From: JAKLKS01 sp964370855
GTDB lineage: Bacteria > Planctomycetota > JAJSAM01 > JAKLKS01
Assembly: GCA_964370855.1 (NCBI GenBank)
Contig: CAYJMF010000020.1
Coordinates: 1 to 52,341, forward strand
DNA: 52,341 nucleotides
Direction: 5' to 3'
Shown: one piece after another, positions 1-7,841 of the stretch
How positions within the stretch are numbered: the stretch's first letter is position 1
Layout: every line of letters begins with the position of its first letter
The notes under the pieces: generated by a model
Told to the model about the DNA's origin: nothing
Seen by the model: only the letters and a program-made list of their open reading frames with translations
The model's database searches: none
Program-made: the position numbers and the translations under genes

Positions 1-43
1 GGGTTGGGCGAAGGGCCCTCGCCTGGTCAGTGGCCTCGAGCCC

Positions 44-78
44 AACCCCGATGAAACGGGTCGGGTACCGTATTCCCC
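44..78 (+). repeat. REP-like interspersed repeat, copy 1
   Basis: A 35-bp unit beginning AACCCCGATGAAACGGG and ending GTACCGTATTCCCC. The same unit recurs at 3856-3890 (inverted) and 4017-4050. It abuts the stop codon of the amrS gene (78-80), and each copy in this window touches or nearly touches a gene 3' end. The CCCGAT...CGGG part can fold into a small hairpin. The size, hairpin and 3'-end placement fit REP elements; no transposase is seen nearby. Confidence 0.75.
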
Positions 79-1148
79 TACCACACCCCGGGGATCCTCT
101 CCCCGCAGGAACACCTCCCCTTCGCGGGGGACAGCAGGTCCTCGATCACCCGGAACCCCTCCCTCCTCACCACCGTCCTCCCGCATGCCGGACAGAGCGT
201 GTCCTCCCCCCCCGCCACCTGCCCCGGCCGGTTCCCGCAGTAGACGAAGCGCAGGCCCGCCTCCCGCCCCGCCGCCGCGGCCCGCTCCAGCATGGACGCC
301 GTCGTCGCGCCGCGGTCCGTCATGCGGTAGTCGGGGTGGAAGGCGGTCACGTGCCAGGGGATCTCCGGCGACACCCCGGCGAGGAATCGCGTCAGCGCCG
401 CCACCTCCCCCTCCCCGTCGTTGAGCCCCGGCACGAGCAGCGTCACCACCTCCACCCAGAATCCCCGCGCCCTGAGCCCCTCGATGGTCGCCGTCACCGT
501 CGACAGCCGCCCCCCGAGGGCGCGGTAGGTCTCCTCGCGGAACCCCTTCAGGTCGACCTTGTAGAGGTCCGTCACGGGACGGAGGAAGTCGAGCACCTCC
601 GGCGTCCCGTTGCCGTTGCTGACGAAGCCCGTGAGGAGCCCCGCCTCCTTCGCCGCGGCGAAGACCTCCGCCGCCCACTCCGCCGTGATGAGGGGCTCGT
701 TGTAGGTGGAGACGAGGATCGGCGCCCCCGCCCGCCGCGCCGCCGCCACGAGGTCCGCGGCCGACACCTCCCGGAGGTCGGAGATCGAATCCGGGTCCCG
801 CAGCGTCTGGGAGGTGATCCAGTTCTGGCAGTATCCGCAGTGGAAGTCGCAGCCGAGCATCCCGAAGGAGAGGGCCCCGCTCCCGGGGAGCACGTGGAAG
901 AAGGGCTTCTTCTCCACCGGATCCACGGCCACCCCCCCGGCGTAGCCCCGGGGCACCCGCAGCACCCCGTCCCGGAGGGAGCGCACCCGGCAGACCCCCC
1001 GCCGCCCCTCCCGGAGGAGGCAGCGGTGGCCGCAGGCGAGGCAGCGCACGGCGCCGCCCTCCTCGGCCCGGACGAGGGCCGGCGCAGCGGGCCCCGTGAG
1101 CGCGTCCAACCGGGCCTCGGCCCGGGCCAACCCTTGAGCGGGGGTCAT
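78..1148 (-). CDS. amrS: AmmeMemoRadiSam system radical SAM enzyme
   Basis: 356 aa. The radical SAM CxxxCxxC motif is C100-C104-C107 (GCDFHCGYCQNW). An N-terminal four-cysteine cluster (C36, C39, C43, C53) precedes it, as is usual for AmrS proteins, which resemble pyruvate formate-lyase activating enzymes. The usual companions, MEMO1-like and AMMECR1 domain proteins, are not in the window, so the substrate is unknown and the gene may belong to a cluster to the left. The start is ATG with GGAGGG three bases upstream; that Shine-Dalgarno lies inside a 14-bp perfect palindrome (1151-1164), which could mask it in a hairpin. The family call is firm; the role in the cell is not established. Confidence 0.93.
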   Translation of the reverse strand: MTPAQGLARAEARLDALTGPAAPALVRAEEGGAVRCLACGHRCLLREGRRGVCRVRSLRDGVLRVPRGYAGGVAVDPVEKKPFFHVLPGSGALSFGMLGCDFHCGYCQNWITSQTLRDPDSISDLREVSAADLVAAARRAGAPILVSTYNEPLITAEWAAEVFAAAKEAGLLTGFVSNGNGTPEVLDFLRPVTDLYKVDLKGFREETYRALGGRLSTVTATIEGLRARGFWVEVVTLLVPGLNDGEGEVAALTRFLAGVSPEIPWHVTAFHPDYRMTDRGATTASMLERAAAAGREAGLRFVYCGNRPGQVAGGEDTLCPACGRTVVRREGFRVIEDLLSPAKGRCSCGERIPGVW

Positions 1149-1311
1149 GGTCCCTCCGGAGGGATCCTAGGGAGCCGGGCCCGGAAAGGCAAACGGGAGG
1201 CATGATGGAAGTAGGGGCCATCCCAACTCCCGTCAAGACGGGGATTTGGGCAGGGGGGCGTTGGGGCGGTCCCATTCCCCGCCGGGCCCGGGGATGGTAG
1301 AATCCGGGTGC

Positions 1312-1677
1312 ATGAGCAGGCCCGATCCCACCACCGACGACCCCCTCCGACAGGCGGCCGTGAACCTCGCCACGGACGTCGCAGCCTTCCTCGTCTCCAT
1401 CCGGGAGACGGTGCGGGCGGAGCACGCCTACGTCATCGCCATGGAGTGCGTCCGCATCGCCGACCGGATCCTCCGGGCCCGGCAGGAGAACTTCCCCTGG
1501 GAGGCCGCCGCCCGGTTCGCGGAGGCCCGCACTGCCGCCCTCCGCGCCATGATCGCCCTCGACCGGGCCGGCGCCCACTCCCCCCTCCCCCGGGAAGAGG
1601 TGGACGCCATCCACGGCCGCCTCCACGACCTCGCCATGGCCCTCTCGGCCCTGGCCCGGCCTGAGGTGGACCCGTGA
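1312..1677 (+). CDS. small helical protein, tandem paralogue 1
   Basis: 121 aa, mostly predicted helical, with no signal peptide and no membrane segment. It shares a core with the next gene: AVNLATDVA, then an acidic-Ala helix, a LxAR segment, and LRAMxALxR about 40 residues later. The start is placed at ATG 1312 because it aligns with the paralogue; no strong Shine-Dalgarno is visible. An upstream in-frame ATG at 1246 would add a non-homologous proline-rich leader. No family is recognised. A four-helix bundle that dimerises with its neighbour is a possibility only. Confidence 0.7.
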   Translation: MSRPDPTTDDPLRQAAVNLATDVAAFLVSIRETVRAEHAYVIAMECVRIADRILRARQENFPWEAAARFAEARTAALRAMIALDRAGAHSPLPREEVDAIHGRLHDLAMALSALARPEVDP

Positions 1678-1742
1678 TCCCCCCCCGGCTCCCGTAACGT
1701 CCCCGCGTCCGCGCCTCCGGGAACCTGAACGGAGGGACCGCG

Positions 1743-2144
1743 ATGCGGGACCATCGAGAAGAGGCCGATGTACCGGAAGTGGACATGACCCACACACCCA
1801 CCGCCCACGACATCCTCCACACGGAGGCCGTGAACCTCGCCACGGACGTGGCGGGGCTCCTGCTCGAGTACCGCGACCGCATCGGCGCCGAGGAGGCCTT
1901 CTCCATCGCCACGGAGATCCTCTCCCTCTCCGAGCACGTGCTGAAGGCCCGCAAGTCCGTCATCTCCCCCAAGGCGCGGGAGCACTTCGCCGCGGGCCGC
2001 CTCGTCTGCCTGAGGGCCATGGTCGCCCTCGAGCGCTTCGCCACCCGGAGCCGCGTCCCCCTCATGAAGTCCACCGGGCTCCACTCCCGCCTGAGCGGTC
2101 TCGCCGCGGCCCTCGGCGCCCTCTCCGAGGACCCCGGCTGGTAG
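1743..2144 (+). CDS. small helical protein, tandem paralogue 2
   Basis: 133 aa, homologous to the gene 65 bp upstream (EAVNLATDVA, the IAxE helix, LKAR, LRAMVALERF). ATG 1743 has an ideal GGAGG seven bases upstream, so it is preferred. A start at ATG 1785 would match the paralogue's length better and is possible. Both are soluble, same-strand and close together, so they are probably co-transcribed and arose by tandem duplication. The lengths differ mainly in the N-terminal tail. Function unknown. Confidence 0.7.
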   Translation: MRDHREEADVPEVDMTHTPTAHDILHTEAVNLATDVAGLLLEYRDRIGAEEAFSIATEILSLSEHVLKARKSVISPKAREHFAAGRLVCLRAMVALERFATRSRVPLMKSTGLHSRLSGLAAALGALSEDPGW

Positions 2145-2193
2145 GGCGCGCCCCGGCCGCCGCCGCCGGGGGGGACCGGGCTAGAATGGCCCC

Positions 2194-3855
2194 GTGACGC
2201 CTCCCGCCTCCCCCCGCCCCCTCCTCCCCCGCCGCGCCCTGCCGGCGCTGATCCTCCTCGCGACGGCCTGCGGCGGCAGCGGCGGCGGCGCGCCCCCGCC
2301 CCGCGGGGACCCGCCCACGATGGCCCTCACCTACGCCCCCTGGAACGCCCCGGGCCCCTCGGGGGTCGACTTCACCTCCCTCCCCCGCTCCGACGCCGCG
2401 GGCTACGGGCAGGGCGTGGCCGTGGCCGACGTGGACGGGGACGGGGACCTCGACCTCTTCTTCCCCCAGGACGACGGCCCCTCGGCGCTGTGGCTCAACG
2501 ACGGGCGCGGCCGCTTCACGGAGAACGGGGCCGCCGCCGGCGCGACCCTCGGCGACCCCGCCCACGCCAAGGCCGCCGCCTTCCTCGACTACGACCGGGA
2601 CGGCGACGCCGACCTCTTCGCGGGCCGCGCAGGCGAACCCAACGCGCTCCTCCGCAACCGCGGGGACGGGACCTTCGAGGACGTCACCGCCGCCGCGGGC
2701 CTCCTCGCCGCCCCCCGCTTCACGGTCATGGCCGCCGTCGGGGACTTCGACGGGGACGGGTTCCCCGACCTCTACGAGTGCAACTTCGCGTGGACCGACT
2801 ACGCCGACCCCCTCGCCCTCCAGGGGACCCCGCAACCCAACCGCCTCTGGCGCAACAACCGGGACGGGACCTTCACCGACGTGGCGCCGCTCCTCGGCGT
2901 GGACGACGGCCGCGCCACCTGGGCCGCCTCCTTCCGGGACATGGACGGGGACGGGGACCAGGACCTCCTCGTGGCCAACGACCACTTCTTCTTCCCCGGC
3001 CAGGAGACCCGCGACCGGCTCTTCCTCAACGGGGGCGCCGGGGAGGGGTTCCTCTTCACCGACGCGGCGGCGGCCTACGGCTACGACGAATCCCACTTCG
3101 GGATGTGCTTCACAATGGGGGACCTCGACGGGGACGGGCTCCTCGACGACTACGTCTCCGACCTCGGCGACAATGAACTGCGCCTCGGATCCGATCCCCT
3201 CCCCCGGCCCGACCGGGCCCCGCAGTGGGGCCTCCAGCAGGGGGCCGACGGGATCCACAAGCTCATCTCCTGGGGCTCCGCCATCGAGGACCTCGACGGG
3301 GACGGGTGGAACGACCTCGTGGTCTTCAACGGCCACCTCCAGGGGAGGGACCCCGGCCCCGGCGCCGTGAACCGCCAGCCGCCGGCCCTCTTCCTCCGCC
3401 TCCCGGGCGAGCCCGGCGTCGCCTTCGAGGAGGCCTCCGCGCGGACCGGCCTCGACGACCTCGGCCTCCGGGGGGCGCGGGGCTGCATCCCCTGCGACCT
3501 CGACGGGGACGGGCTCCTCGACCTCGTCGTCTCCACCCGCTTCGGGCCTGCCCGCGTGCTCCGGGGGGAGGTGGACGGGCCGACGCCCCCCTGGTACGGG
3601 GTGCGCCTCCGCGGGACCCTCTCCACGCGGGAGGGGCTCGGCGCCGTCCTCGAGTGGCGCGCCGGGACGCGGCTCCGCGTGCAGCTCGTGACGACGGGGG
3701 GCCAGTACGGCTCCTGCCTCCCGCCGGAGCGGATCTTCCACCCCGGGGACGCGAAAGGGAAGGTGGCGCTCACGGTGCGCTGGCCCTCGGGCGCGGTGCA
3801 GGAGGTCGCCCCGCGGCGGAACGCCTGGACGACGGTGGAGGAGGAGGGGGAGTAG
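2194..3855 (+). CDS. FG-GAP/VCBS repeat lipoprotein with ASPIC/UnbV domain
   Basis: 553 aa starting at GTG. The N-terminus is a lipoprotein signal with lipobox LATAC near residue 27, so export and lipid anchoring are expected. The body has repeated D-x-D-G-D-G-x-x-D calcium-binding loops (for example DVDGDGDLDLFFPQDDG) typical of FG-GAP/VCBS beta-propeller blades as in CRTAC1-like proteins. The last 90 residues (GLGAVLEW..., GGQYGS, VRWPSG) match the ASPIC/UnbV domain. Such proteins are abundant in Planctomycetota and Acidobacteriota, usually as cell-surface proteins of unknown ligand. The stop codon is followed directly by a REP copy. Confidence 0.9.
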   Translation: MTPPASPRPLLPRRALPALILLATACGGSGGGAPPPRGDPPTMALTYAPWNAPGPSGVDFTSLPRSDAAGYGQGVAVADVDGDGDLDLFFPQDDGPSALWLNDGRGRFTENGAAAGATLGDPAHAKAAAFLDYDRDGDADLFAGRAGEPNALLRNRGDGTFEDVTAAAGLLAAPRFTVMAAVGDFDGDGFPDLYECNFAWTDYADPLALQGTPQPNRLWRNNRDGTFTDVAPLLGVDDGRATWAASFRDMDGDGDQDLLVANDHFFFPGQETRDRLFLNGGAGEGFLFTDAAAAYGYDESHFGMCFTMGDLDGDGLLDDYVSDLGDNELRLGSDPLPRPDRAPQWGLQQGADGIHKLISWGSAIEDLDGDGWNDLVVFNGHLQGRDPGPGAVNRQPPALFLRLPGEPGVAFEEASARTGLDDLGLRGARGCIPCDLDGDGLLDLVVSTRFGPARVLRGEVDGPTPPWYGVRLRGTLSTREGLGAVLEWRAGTRLRVQLVTTGGQYGSCLPPERIFHPGDAKGKVALTVRWPSGAVQEVAPRRNAWTTVEEEGE

Positions 3856-3890
3856 GGGGAATACGGTACCCGACCCGATTCATCGGGGTT
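3856..3890 (-). repeat. REP-like repeat, copy 2 (inverted)
   Basis: Inverted copy of the unit at 44-78, starting one base after the stop codon of the ASPIC/UnbV gene. Here the inner stem is perfect: CCCGAT, two-base loop TC, ATCGGG. With copy 3 it forms an inverted pair around a 126-bp spacer, a REPIN-like layout. Confidence 0.75.
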
Positions 3891-4016
3891 GGCCTCGATA
3901 CTTCCGGTCAGCGAGAGGGTTCCTCCCTGTTTCGTGTGGGTTGTCCCGGGCGTTGCGCGCCTCCGGTGCACGGGTCCCGGAAGGAGGAAGGCGTCCCCGG
4001 CGAGGGCCCATCGCGC

Positions 4017-4050
4017 AACCCCGATGAAACGGGTCGGGTACCGTATCCCC
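4017..4050 (+). repeat. REP-like repeat, copy 3
   Basis: 34-bp copy, one T shorter than copy 1. It ends four bases before the stop codon of the HExxH membrane protein gene (4055-4057 on the minus strand). It is the right arm of the inverted pair 3856-4050. Confidence 0.75.
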
Positions 4051-4054
4051 TTCC

Positions 4055-5305
4055 CTACTTCTTCAGCCAGGCGTCCCGCGCCTCGAAGAGCGCCTCGGGG
4101 CTCTCGAAGCCGAACTCCTTCGCCGCGGCGAAGGCCTCCGTGTCGGCCCTCCCGTCGAGGGCCCCCTCGAGCCAGGCGAGGAAGCCGGCACGATGGACGC
4201 AGCCGGGGTGGTCCTCGAGGAGGAAGGCGACGAGGCTCTCCGCCTGCGCGTGGAAGACGGGAAGCAGGCTGTAGGGCCGCTCGTCGCAGGGGGCCCGCTC
4301 GGCGGCGAGGCGGGAGGCATCCGCCATGGTGGCGAGGTCGAGGACCTCGGCGGGGAAGTAGGGGTCGATGCCGTTCTCCTCCACGGCGGAGAGCAGCCGC
4401 CCGCACCACTCCCTCGTGTCGAAGGCGCCGGCCTGGGAGACGAGGCCCGCGAGCCCCTCCTCCACCCAGGGGGGGAGGGGGCGGCCGGCCACGGTCCGCG
4501 CCTGGAGCCAGGCGTGGACGGATTCGTGGACGATGTCCATCTCCTCGCAGGGGGGGCCGCCGGGGTCGAGGACGCCGGGGGAGAGGAGGAGGACCCCCCT
4601 CTCGCGGAGCGCGAAGGCGACGGTGGCGGCGGAGACGGGCAGCGGGGCCACGCGCGGGGCGACGAGGGACTCGAAGACCTCCCGCGAGGGGGCGACGACG
4701 GTGACCAGGGGCGGGGTCCGCCGCGCCGCCGCGGAGGGGAGCTCCTGGGCGAGGAGGGACTCCCCCCCGGAGATGGCCAGAGCGACGACGCGCAGCTCGT
4801 CGGGATCGGGGGACGTCGCATCGGCGCAGAGGAGCACCGGGCGCCCCTCGACGACGCGCCGCTCGTACCGGAGTCCGGCGAGCTCCGGGACGGCGGCGAG
4901 GCGGCGCTCCGCGGCGACGAGGGCCTCCTCCGCCGGGGAGGGGCGCCCCGGGCGGGCGGCGACGGGCTCCGGCACGGCCCGGGGCTCGAGGCCGCCGGCG
5001 AGGGCGACGACGGAGAGGAGGAGGGCCGCGGCGGAGGGGTAGACGAACCAGCGCGGGAGCGGGAGGGGCCGCGCCGCCGCCGCCGGGGGGGCCAGAACGG
5101 GCTGTTCCGCGGGGTCCGGCCCTCCCGTCGGCTGGAGGCCGCCGGCCTCGCAGGCGGCCCGGAGGCGGACCCGGAATTCCGGCCGCGGACGGGCCTCCTC
5201 CTCCACGCGCCGCAGCGCGCGGGCGAGGGCCTCGTCGTCCGGAGCAGGAGAGTCCGCGTCCATGTCCCGATGCGCTCCGTTCCCCGTATCGCCGGTGCCG
5301 CTCAT
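4055..5305 (-). CDS. membrane-anchored HExxH (peptidase MA-like) protein downstream of ECF sigma factor
   Basis: 416 aa. The start is ATG 5305, overlapping the sigma factor stop by four bases (ATGA), which implies translational coupling. An acidic cytoplasmic N-terminal segment (1-85) is followed by one membrane helix (about 86-105) and an extracytoplasmic domain. That domain contains HESVH (260-264), with WVEEGLA at 280-286 supplying a Glu about 20 residues later. This is the gluzincin arrangement of peptidase MA/DUF1570-like proteins. The position and topology are those of an anti-sigma factor, but no zinc-finger anti-sigma HxxxCxxC motif is present. Whether it holds the sigma factor, cleaves something, or both, is inference. 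Confidence 0.82.
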   Translation of the reverse strand: MSGTGDTGNGAHRDMDADSPAPDDEALARALRRVEEEARPRPEFRVRLRAACEAGGLQPTGGPDPAEQPVLAPPAAAARPLPLPRWFVYPSAAALLLSVVALAGGLEPRAVPEPVAARPGRPSPAEEALVAAERRLAAVPELAGLRYERRVVEGRPVLLCADATSPDPDELRVVALAISGGESLLAQELPSAAARRTPPLVTVVAPSREVFESLVAPRVAPLPVSAATVAFALRERGVLLLSPGVLDPGGPPCEEMDIVHESVHAWLQARTVAGRPLPPWVEEGLAGLVSQAGAFDTREWCGRLLSAVEENGIDPYFPAEVLDLATMADASRLAAERAPCDERPYSLLPVFHAQAESLVAFLLEDHPGCVHRAGFLAWLEGALDGRADTEAFAAAKEFGFESPEALFEARDAWLKK

Positions 5306-5940
5306 GCCGCCCCGTCCCCGCCGTCGGCGCCGTCGCCGAGCTCCCGGCGAAGCGCCTCCCGGGCCCGTCCCAGCATCCCCTCCACGGCCTTCTCCGTCGC
5401 GTCCCGCCGCCCGGCGATCTCGCGCACGGAGAGTCCCTCGAGGTACTTCCACCGCAGGAGTTCCCGGTACCGCTCCGGGAGGGCGGTCAGGGCGCGGAGG
5501 AGGTGGTCCTCCCCGTCCCGCCGCGCCGCCTCCCGCGCCGGGTCGTCACGACCGGCGAGGCTTCCGAGCACCGCCGTCGGGTCCCCCGCCAGGGCCGCGC
5601 CGGGGGCGCGGGCCTTGCGCGCGAGGTCCCGGATGGCGTTGCGGCTGATGCCCCCGAGCCACTGTCCGAAGTCCCCCCGCTCGGGGTCGTAGCGGTCCAT
5701 GTGGGCCAGGGCCCGGGCGAAGACCTCCTGGGTGACCTCCTCGGCGGTCTCGCTCCGGCGGCCGACGCGGAAGAAGACGAACTCGTAGACCGCGTCGAGG
5801 TAGCGGTCGAAGAGCAGGGCCCGGGCCCCGGGATCGCCGCGTCGGGCCGCCCGCACGAGAGAGGGTTCGTCCACCCGGCGGCCTTCCTCCGCTTCCCGCG
5901 CGCTCTTCGAGGCACCGGGCTCGGCCATCGTTTCGTACAC
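5302..5940 (-). CDS. ECF-type RNA polymerase sigma factor
   Basis: 212 aa. Region 2 is clear at roughly residues 27-112 (LVRAARRGDPGARALLFDRY..., AEEVTQEVFARAL, WLGGISRNAIRDLAR). Region 4 lies at about 150-205 (LPERYRELLRWKYLEGLSVREIA, then a helix-turn-helix ending VEGMLGRAREALRREL). GTG 5940 gives the full ORF; ATG 5928 four codons later is equally plausible, as neither has a strong Shine-Dalgarno. It overlaps the downstream membrane protein by four bases, so the pair is an operon. It would direct transcription in response to a signal sensed by that partner; the target promoters are not identifiable here. Confidence 0.93.
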   Translation of the reverse strand: MYETMAEPGASKSAREAEEGRRVDEPSLVRAARRGDPGARALLFDRYLDAVYEFVFFRVGRRSETAEEVTQEVFARALAHMDRYDPERGDFGQWLGGISRNAIRDLARKARAPGAALAGDPTAVLGSLAGRDDPAREAARRDGEDHLLRALTALPERYRELLRWKYLEGLSVREIAGRRDATEKAVEGMLGRAREALRRELGDGADGGDGAA

Positions 5941-6064
5941 CCCCCACCATGGGCACGGGGAGGGCGAATCCCCCGCAAGTGGTCACCATACACCGTCTTG
6001 CGCGGTTCGCCACGGGTCGCCGACCCTTCCGTCCGGGGGGCCGGCCCGGGATACGATCCCCGGC

Positions 6065-7339
6065 TTGTCCCCCTCCTCCACCCCGCTCGTCTCCCGCTAC
6101 ACCTACCGGCTCCACGCCCGCGCGGCGCTGCTGGAGGGGGTGCTGGCCGGCATCCTCGTCACGCAGGACGTGGTGGCCCGCAAGACGCTGGAGGCGAGCC
6201 AGTTCCAGATCATGCTGCTGACCATGGCGCCCTCGGCCTCGATGCTGCTGGCGCTGGTGCTGGCGCGGCGCTTCGCGACGGTGGAGCAGCGGAAGGTGTT
6301 CCTCTGGGCGGGAGTGCTGGGGCGGCTGTCGCTCCTCGGGATGGCCATGGTGTTCGGGCCCTGGCCCTTCCTCGGGATCCTGCTGGTCGGCGCGGTGGTG
6401 CAGACGGTGGTGATCCCGGCCCAGAACGCGGTCTACCAGGCGAACTACAAGCCGGAGATCCGGGGGCGGCTCTTCGGCCGCGCCCAGGTCTACGGGGGCC
6501 TCGCCACCGCCGTGGCGGCGCTGGGGGCGGGCTTCTGGCTCGACCACGATCCGCAGGCCTACCGCTGGCTCTACCCCATCGCCGGGGTGGCGGGGTTCGG
6601 CTCGGCCATGGTGTTCGGGCGGATCCGGCTGCGGCGGTCGGTGGTGCTGCCGGCGAAGCCCTCCGCCGCCTCCTCCCCCTCTTCCCCCTCCTCCCCCACC
6701 TCCCCCGCCCCGGCGCGGGCGCCCTCCCCCCTCTGGCGGCTCCTCTTCGAGGACGCCCCCTTCCGCCGCTTCGAGACGGCGATGTTCGTCTACGGGCTCG
6801 GGTTCATGTGCATGATGCCGGTCTTCGCCCGGCTCTTCGTGGACGAGCTGCAGATGGACTACAGCGACGCGTCGCTGGCCAAGGGAGTGGTGTTCAGCGC
6901 GGTGCCCGTGGTGGCGCTCTCCTTCGCCGGCCGGATGCACGACCGGCTCGGGCTCGAGCGGGTGGCGATCCGGGCCTACGTGGTGCTCGCGGTCTTCGCC
7001 GCGGGGATGGCGGTGGTCCGGACGCCGGCCCAGGTGGTGGCCGGGTTCGCCCTCTTCGGGCTCGGGATGGCGGGGGTGAACATCGCCTGGTCCATGGGGC
7101 CCATCAAGTACGCGCCGGCCGGGGAGGCGGCGCGGTACATGGGGGTGCACGTGGCGCTGGTGGGGATCCGGGCGCTCATCGGGCACCCGCTGGGGGCCTG
7201 GGTGGCGAGCCGGACGGGGTCGTCGCGGCCCACCTTCGCCATGGCCGCCTGCTTCTTCGCGGCGGCGACGGTGCTGATGATGCGGGCGGAGAAGCTCTCC
7301 CCCTCCGGGATTCGTCCCGCGGCGGCGGGGGGGCGCTAA
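6065..7339 (+). CDS. MFS transporter
   Basis: 424 aa with about twelve hydrophobic segments. The two halves are separated by a low-complexity Ser/Pro linker near residues 200-222. The first half has the pattern FATVEQRKVFLWAG...LGRLSLLG and NAVYQANY...RGRLFGRAQ, typical of MFS loops. The best start is TTG 6065; no ATG or GTG in frame precedes the first helix (AALLEGVLAGILV). The substrate cannot be assigned. It is divergent from the sigma operon across 124 bp and followed by tRNA-Asn. Confidence 0.85.
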   Translation: MSPSSTPLVSRYTYRLHARAALLEGVLAGILVTQDVVARKTLEASQFQIMLLTMAPSASMLLALVLARRFATVEQRKVFLWAGVLGRLSLLGMAMVFGPWPFLGILLVGAVVQTVVIPAQNAVYQANYKPEIRGRLFGRAQVYGGLATAVAALGAGFWLDHDPQAYRWLYPIAGVAGFGSAMVFGRIRLRRSVVLPAKPSAASSPSSPSSPTSPAPARAPSPLWRLLFEDAPFRRFETAMFVYGLGFMCMMPVFARLFVDELQMDYSDASLAKGVVFSAVPVVALSFAGRMHDRLGLERVAIRAYVVLAVFAAGMAVVRTPAQVVAGFALFGLGMAGVNIAWSMGPIKYAPAGEAARYMGVHVALVGIRALIGHPLGAWVASRTGSSRPTFAMAACFFAAATVLMMRAEKLSPSGIRPAAAGGR

Positions 7340-7363
7340 GATGGAGTGCTTCGCGGATCCCGC

Positions 7364-7438
7364 TCCCCGATAGCTCAATGGTAGAGCATGCGGCTGTTAA
7401 CCGCAGGGTTGTAGGTTCGAGTCCTACTCGGGGAGCCA
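7364..7438 (+). tRNA. tRNA-Asn (GTT)
   Basis: The cloverleaf is complete. The acceptor stem is TCCCCGA/TCGGGGA, the D arm AGCTCAATGGTAGAGC, and the anticodon stem TGCGG/CCGCA with loop CTGTTAA. The anticodon GTT is at 7396-7398, and the T arm is GTAGG-TTCGAGT-CCTAC. Discriminator G at 7435 is followed by an encoded CCA (7436-7438). It borders the accessory-looking stretch to its right, although no direct repeat of its 3' end was seen. Confidence 0.97.
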
Positions 7439-7841
7439 CTCACCGGCGACGCGAACTACGCGGGCCGTCCGGTTAACAGCGCGGGGCGGGCTCCCGCCGA
7501 TTCGACCCCCTTCCTATCTCCCGCGTGGGTCGTGACTTCCGCGCGCCCCCCGGATCGCCCCACTCTCTGTTTCGAGGAGGGTTGCACTTGGGGTCCACCT
7601 GCAACCCCCTCCCCGGGGCCCGAATCGCTCTCGGACTCTCCCCGCTCTCGGTCCCCGGGGCGAACGGGTTAATACAGGAAGGCGACTTGGGGTACCACTC
7701 GGAAGTCGCGAACCTGCTCTCTCGCGGTTAACGGCACGGGAGGGGCGAGGCGCGAAATCCAATCCTCGTCACCCACCTGGGATCGGAGCCGGCTCCGGCA
7801 CTCTCTCCCGTAGACTCGCGCTTGAACCGACAGGAGGCACG
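7439..7841. other. 403-bp intergenic region after tRNA-Asn
   Basis: No convincing gene; short ORFs here lack the codon bias of the neighbours. It holds the hairpin at 7579-7607 and three GTTAA-type spots (7474-7480, near 7670 and near 7728). No terminator with a T-run is obvious. Confidence 0.5.
7579..7607. repeat. GGTTGCA hairpin, copy 1
   Basis: Perfect 8-bp arms GGGTTGCA/TGCAACCC around a 13-base loop (CTTGGGGTCCACC). A homologous element with the same arms, loop length and loop sequence pattern lies at 17089-17121. A related, tighter palindrome lies at 43952-43967. Confidence 0.7.

Noticed and set aside
7364..7484. tRNA-linked attachment site
   Set aside because: CGGTTAACAG at 7473-7482 echoes the anticodon arm, but only as an inverted GTTAAC palindrome; no direct repeat of the tRNA 3' end was found in the window.
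7525..7731. 68-aa plus-strand ORF after tRNA-Asn
   Set aside because: No codon bias, no ribosome binding site, and it spans the conserved hairpin at 7579-7607.
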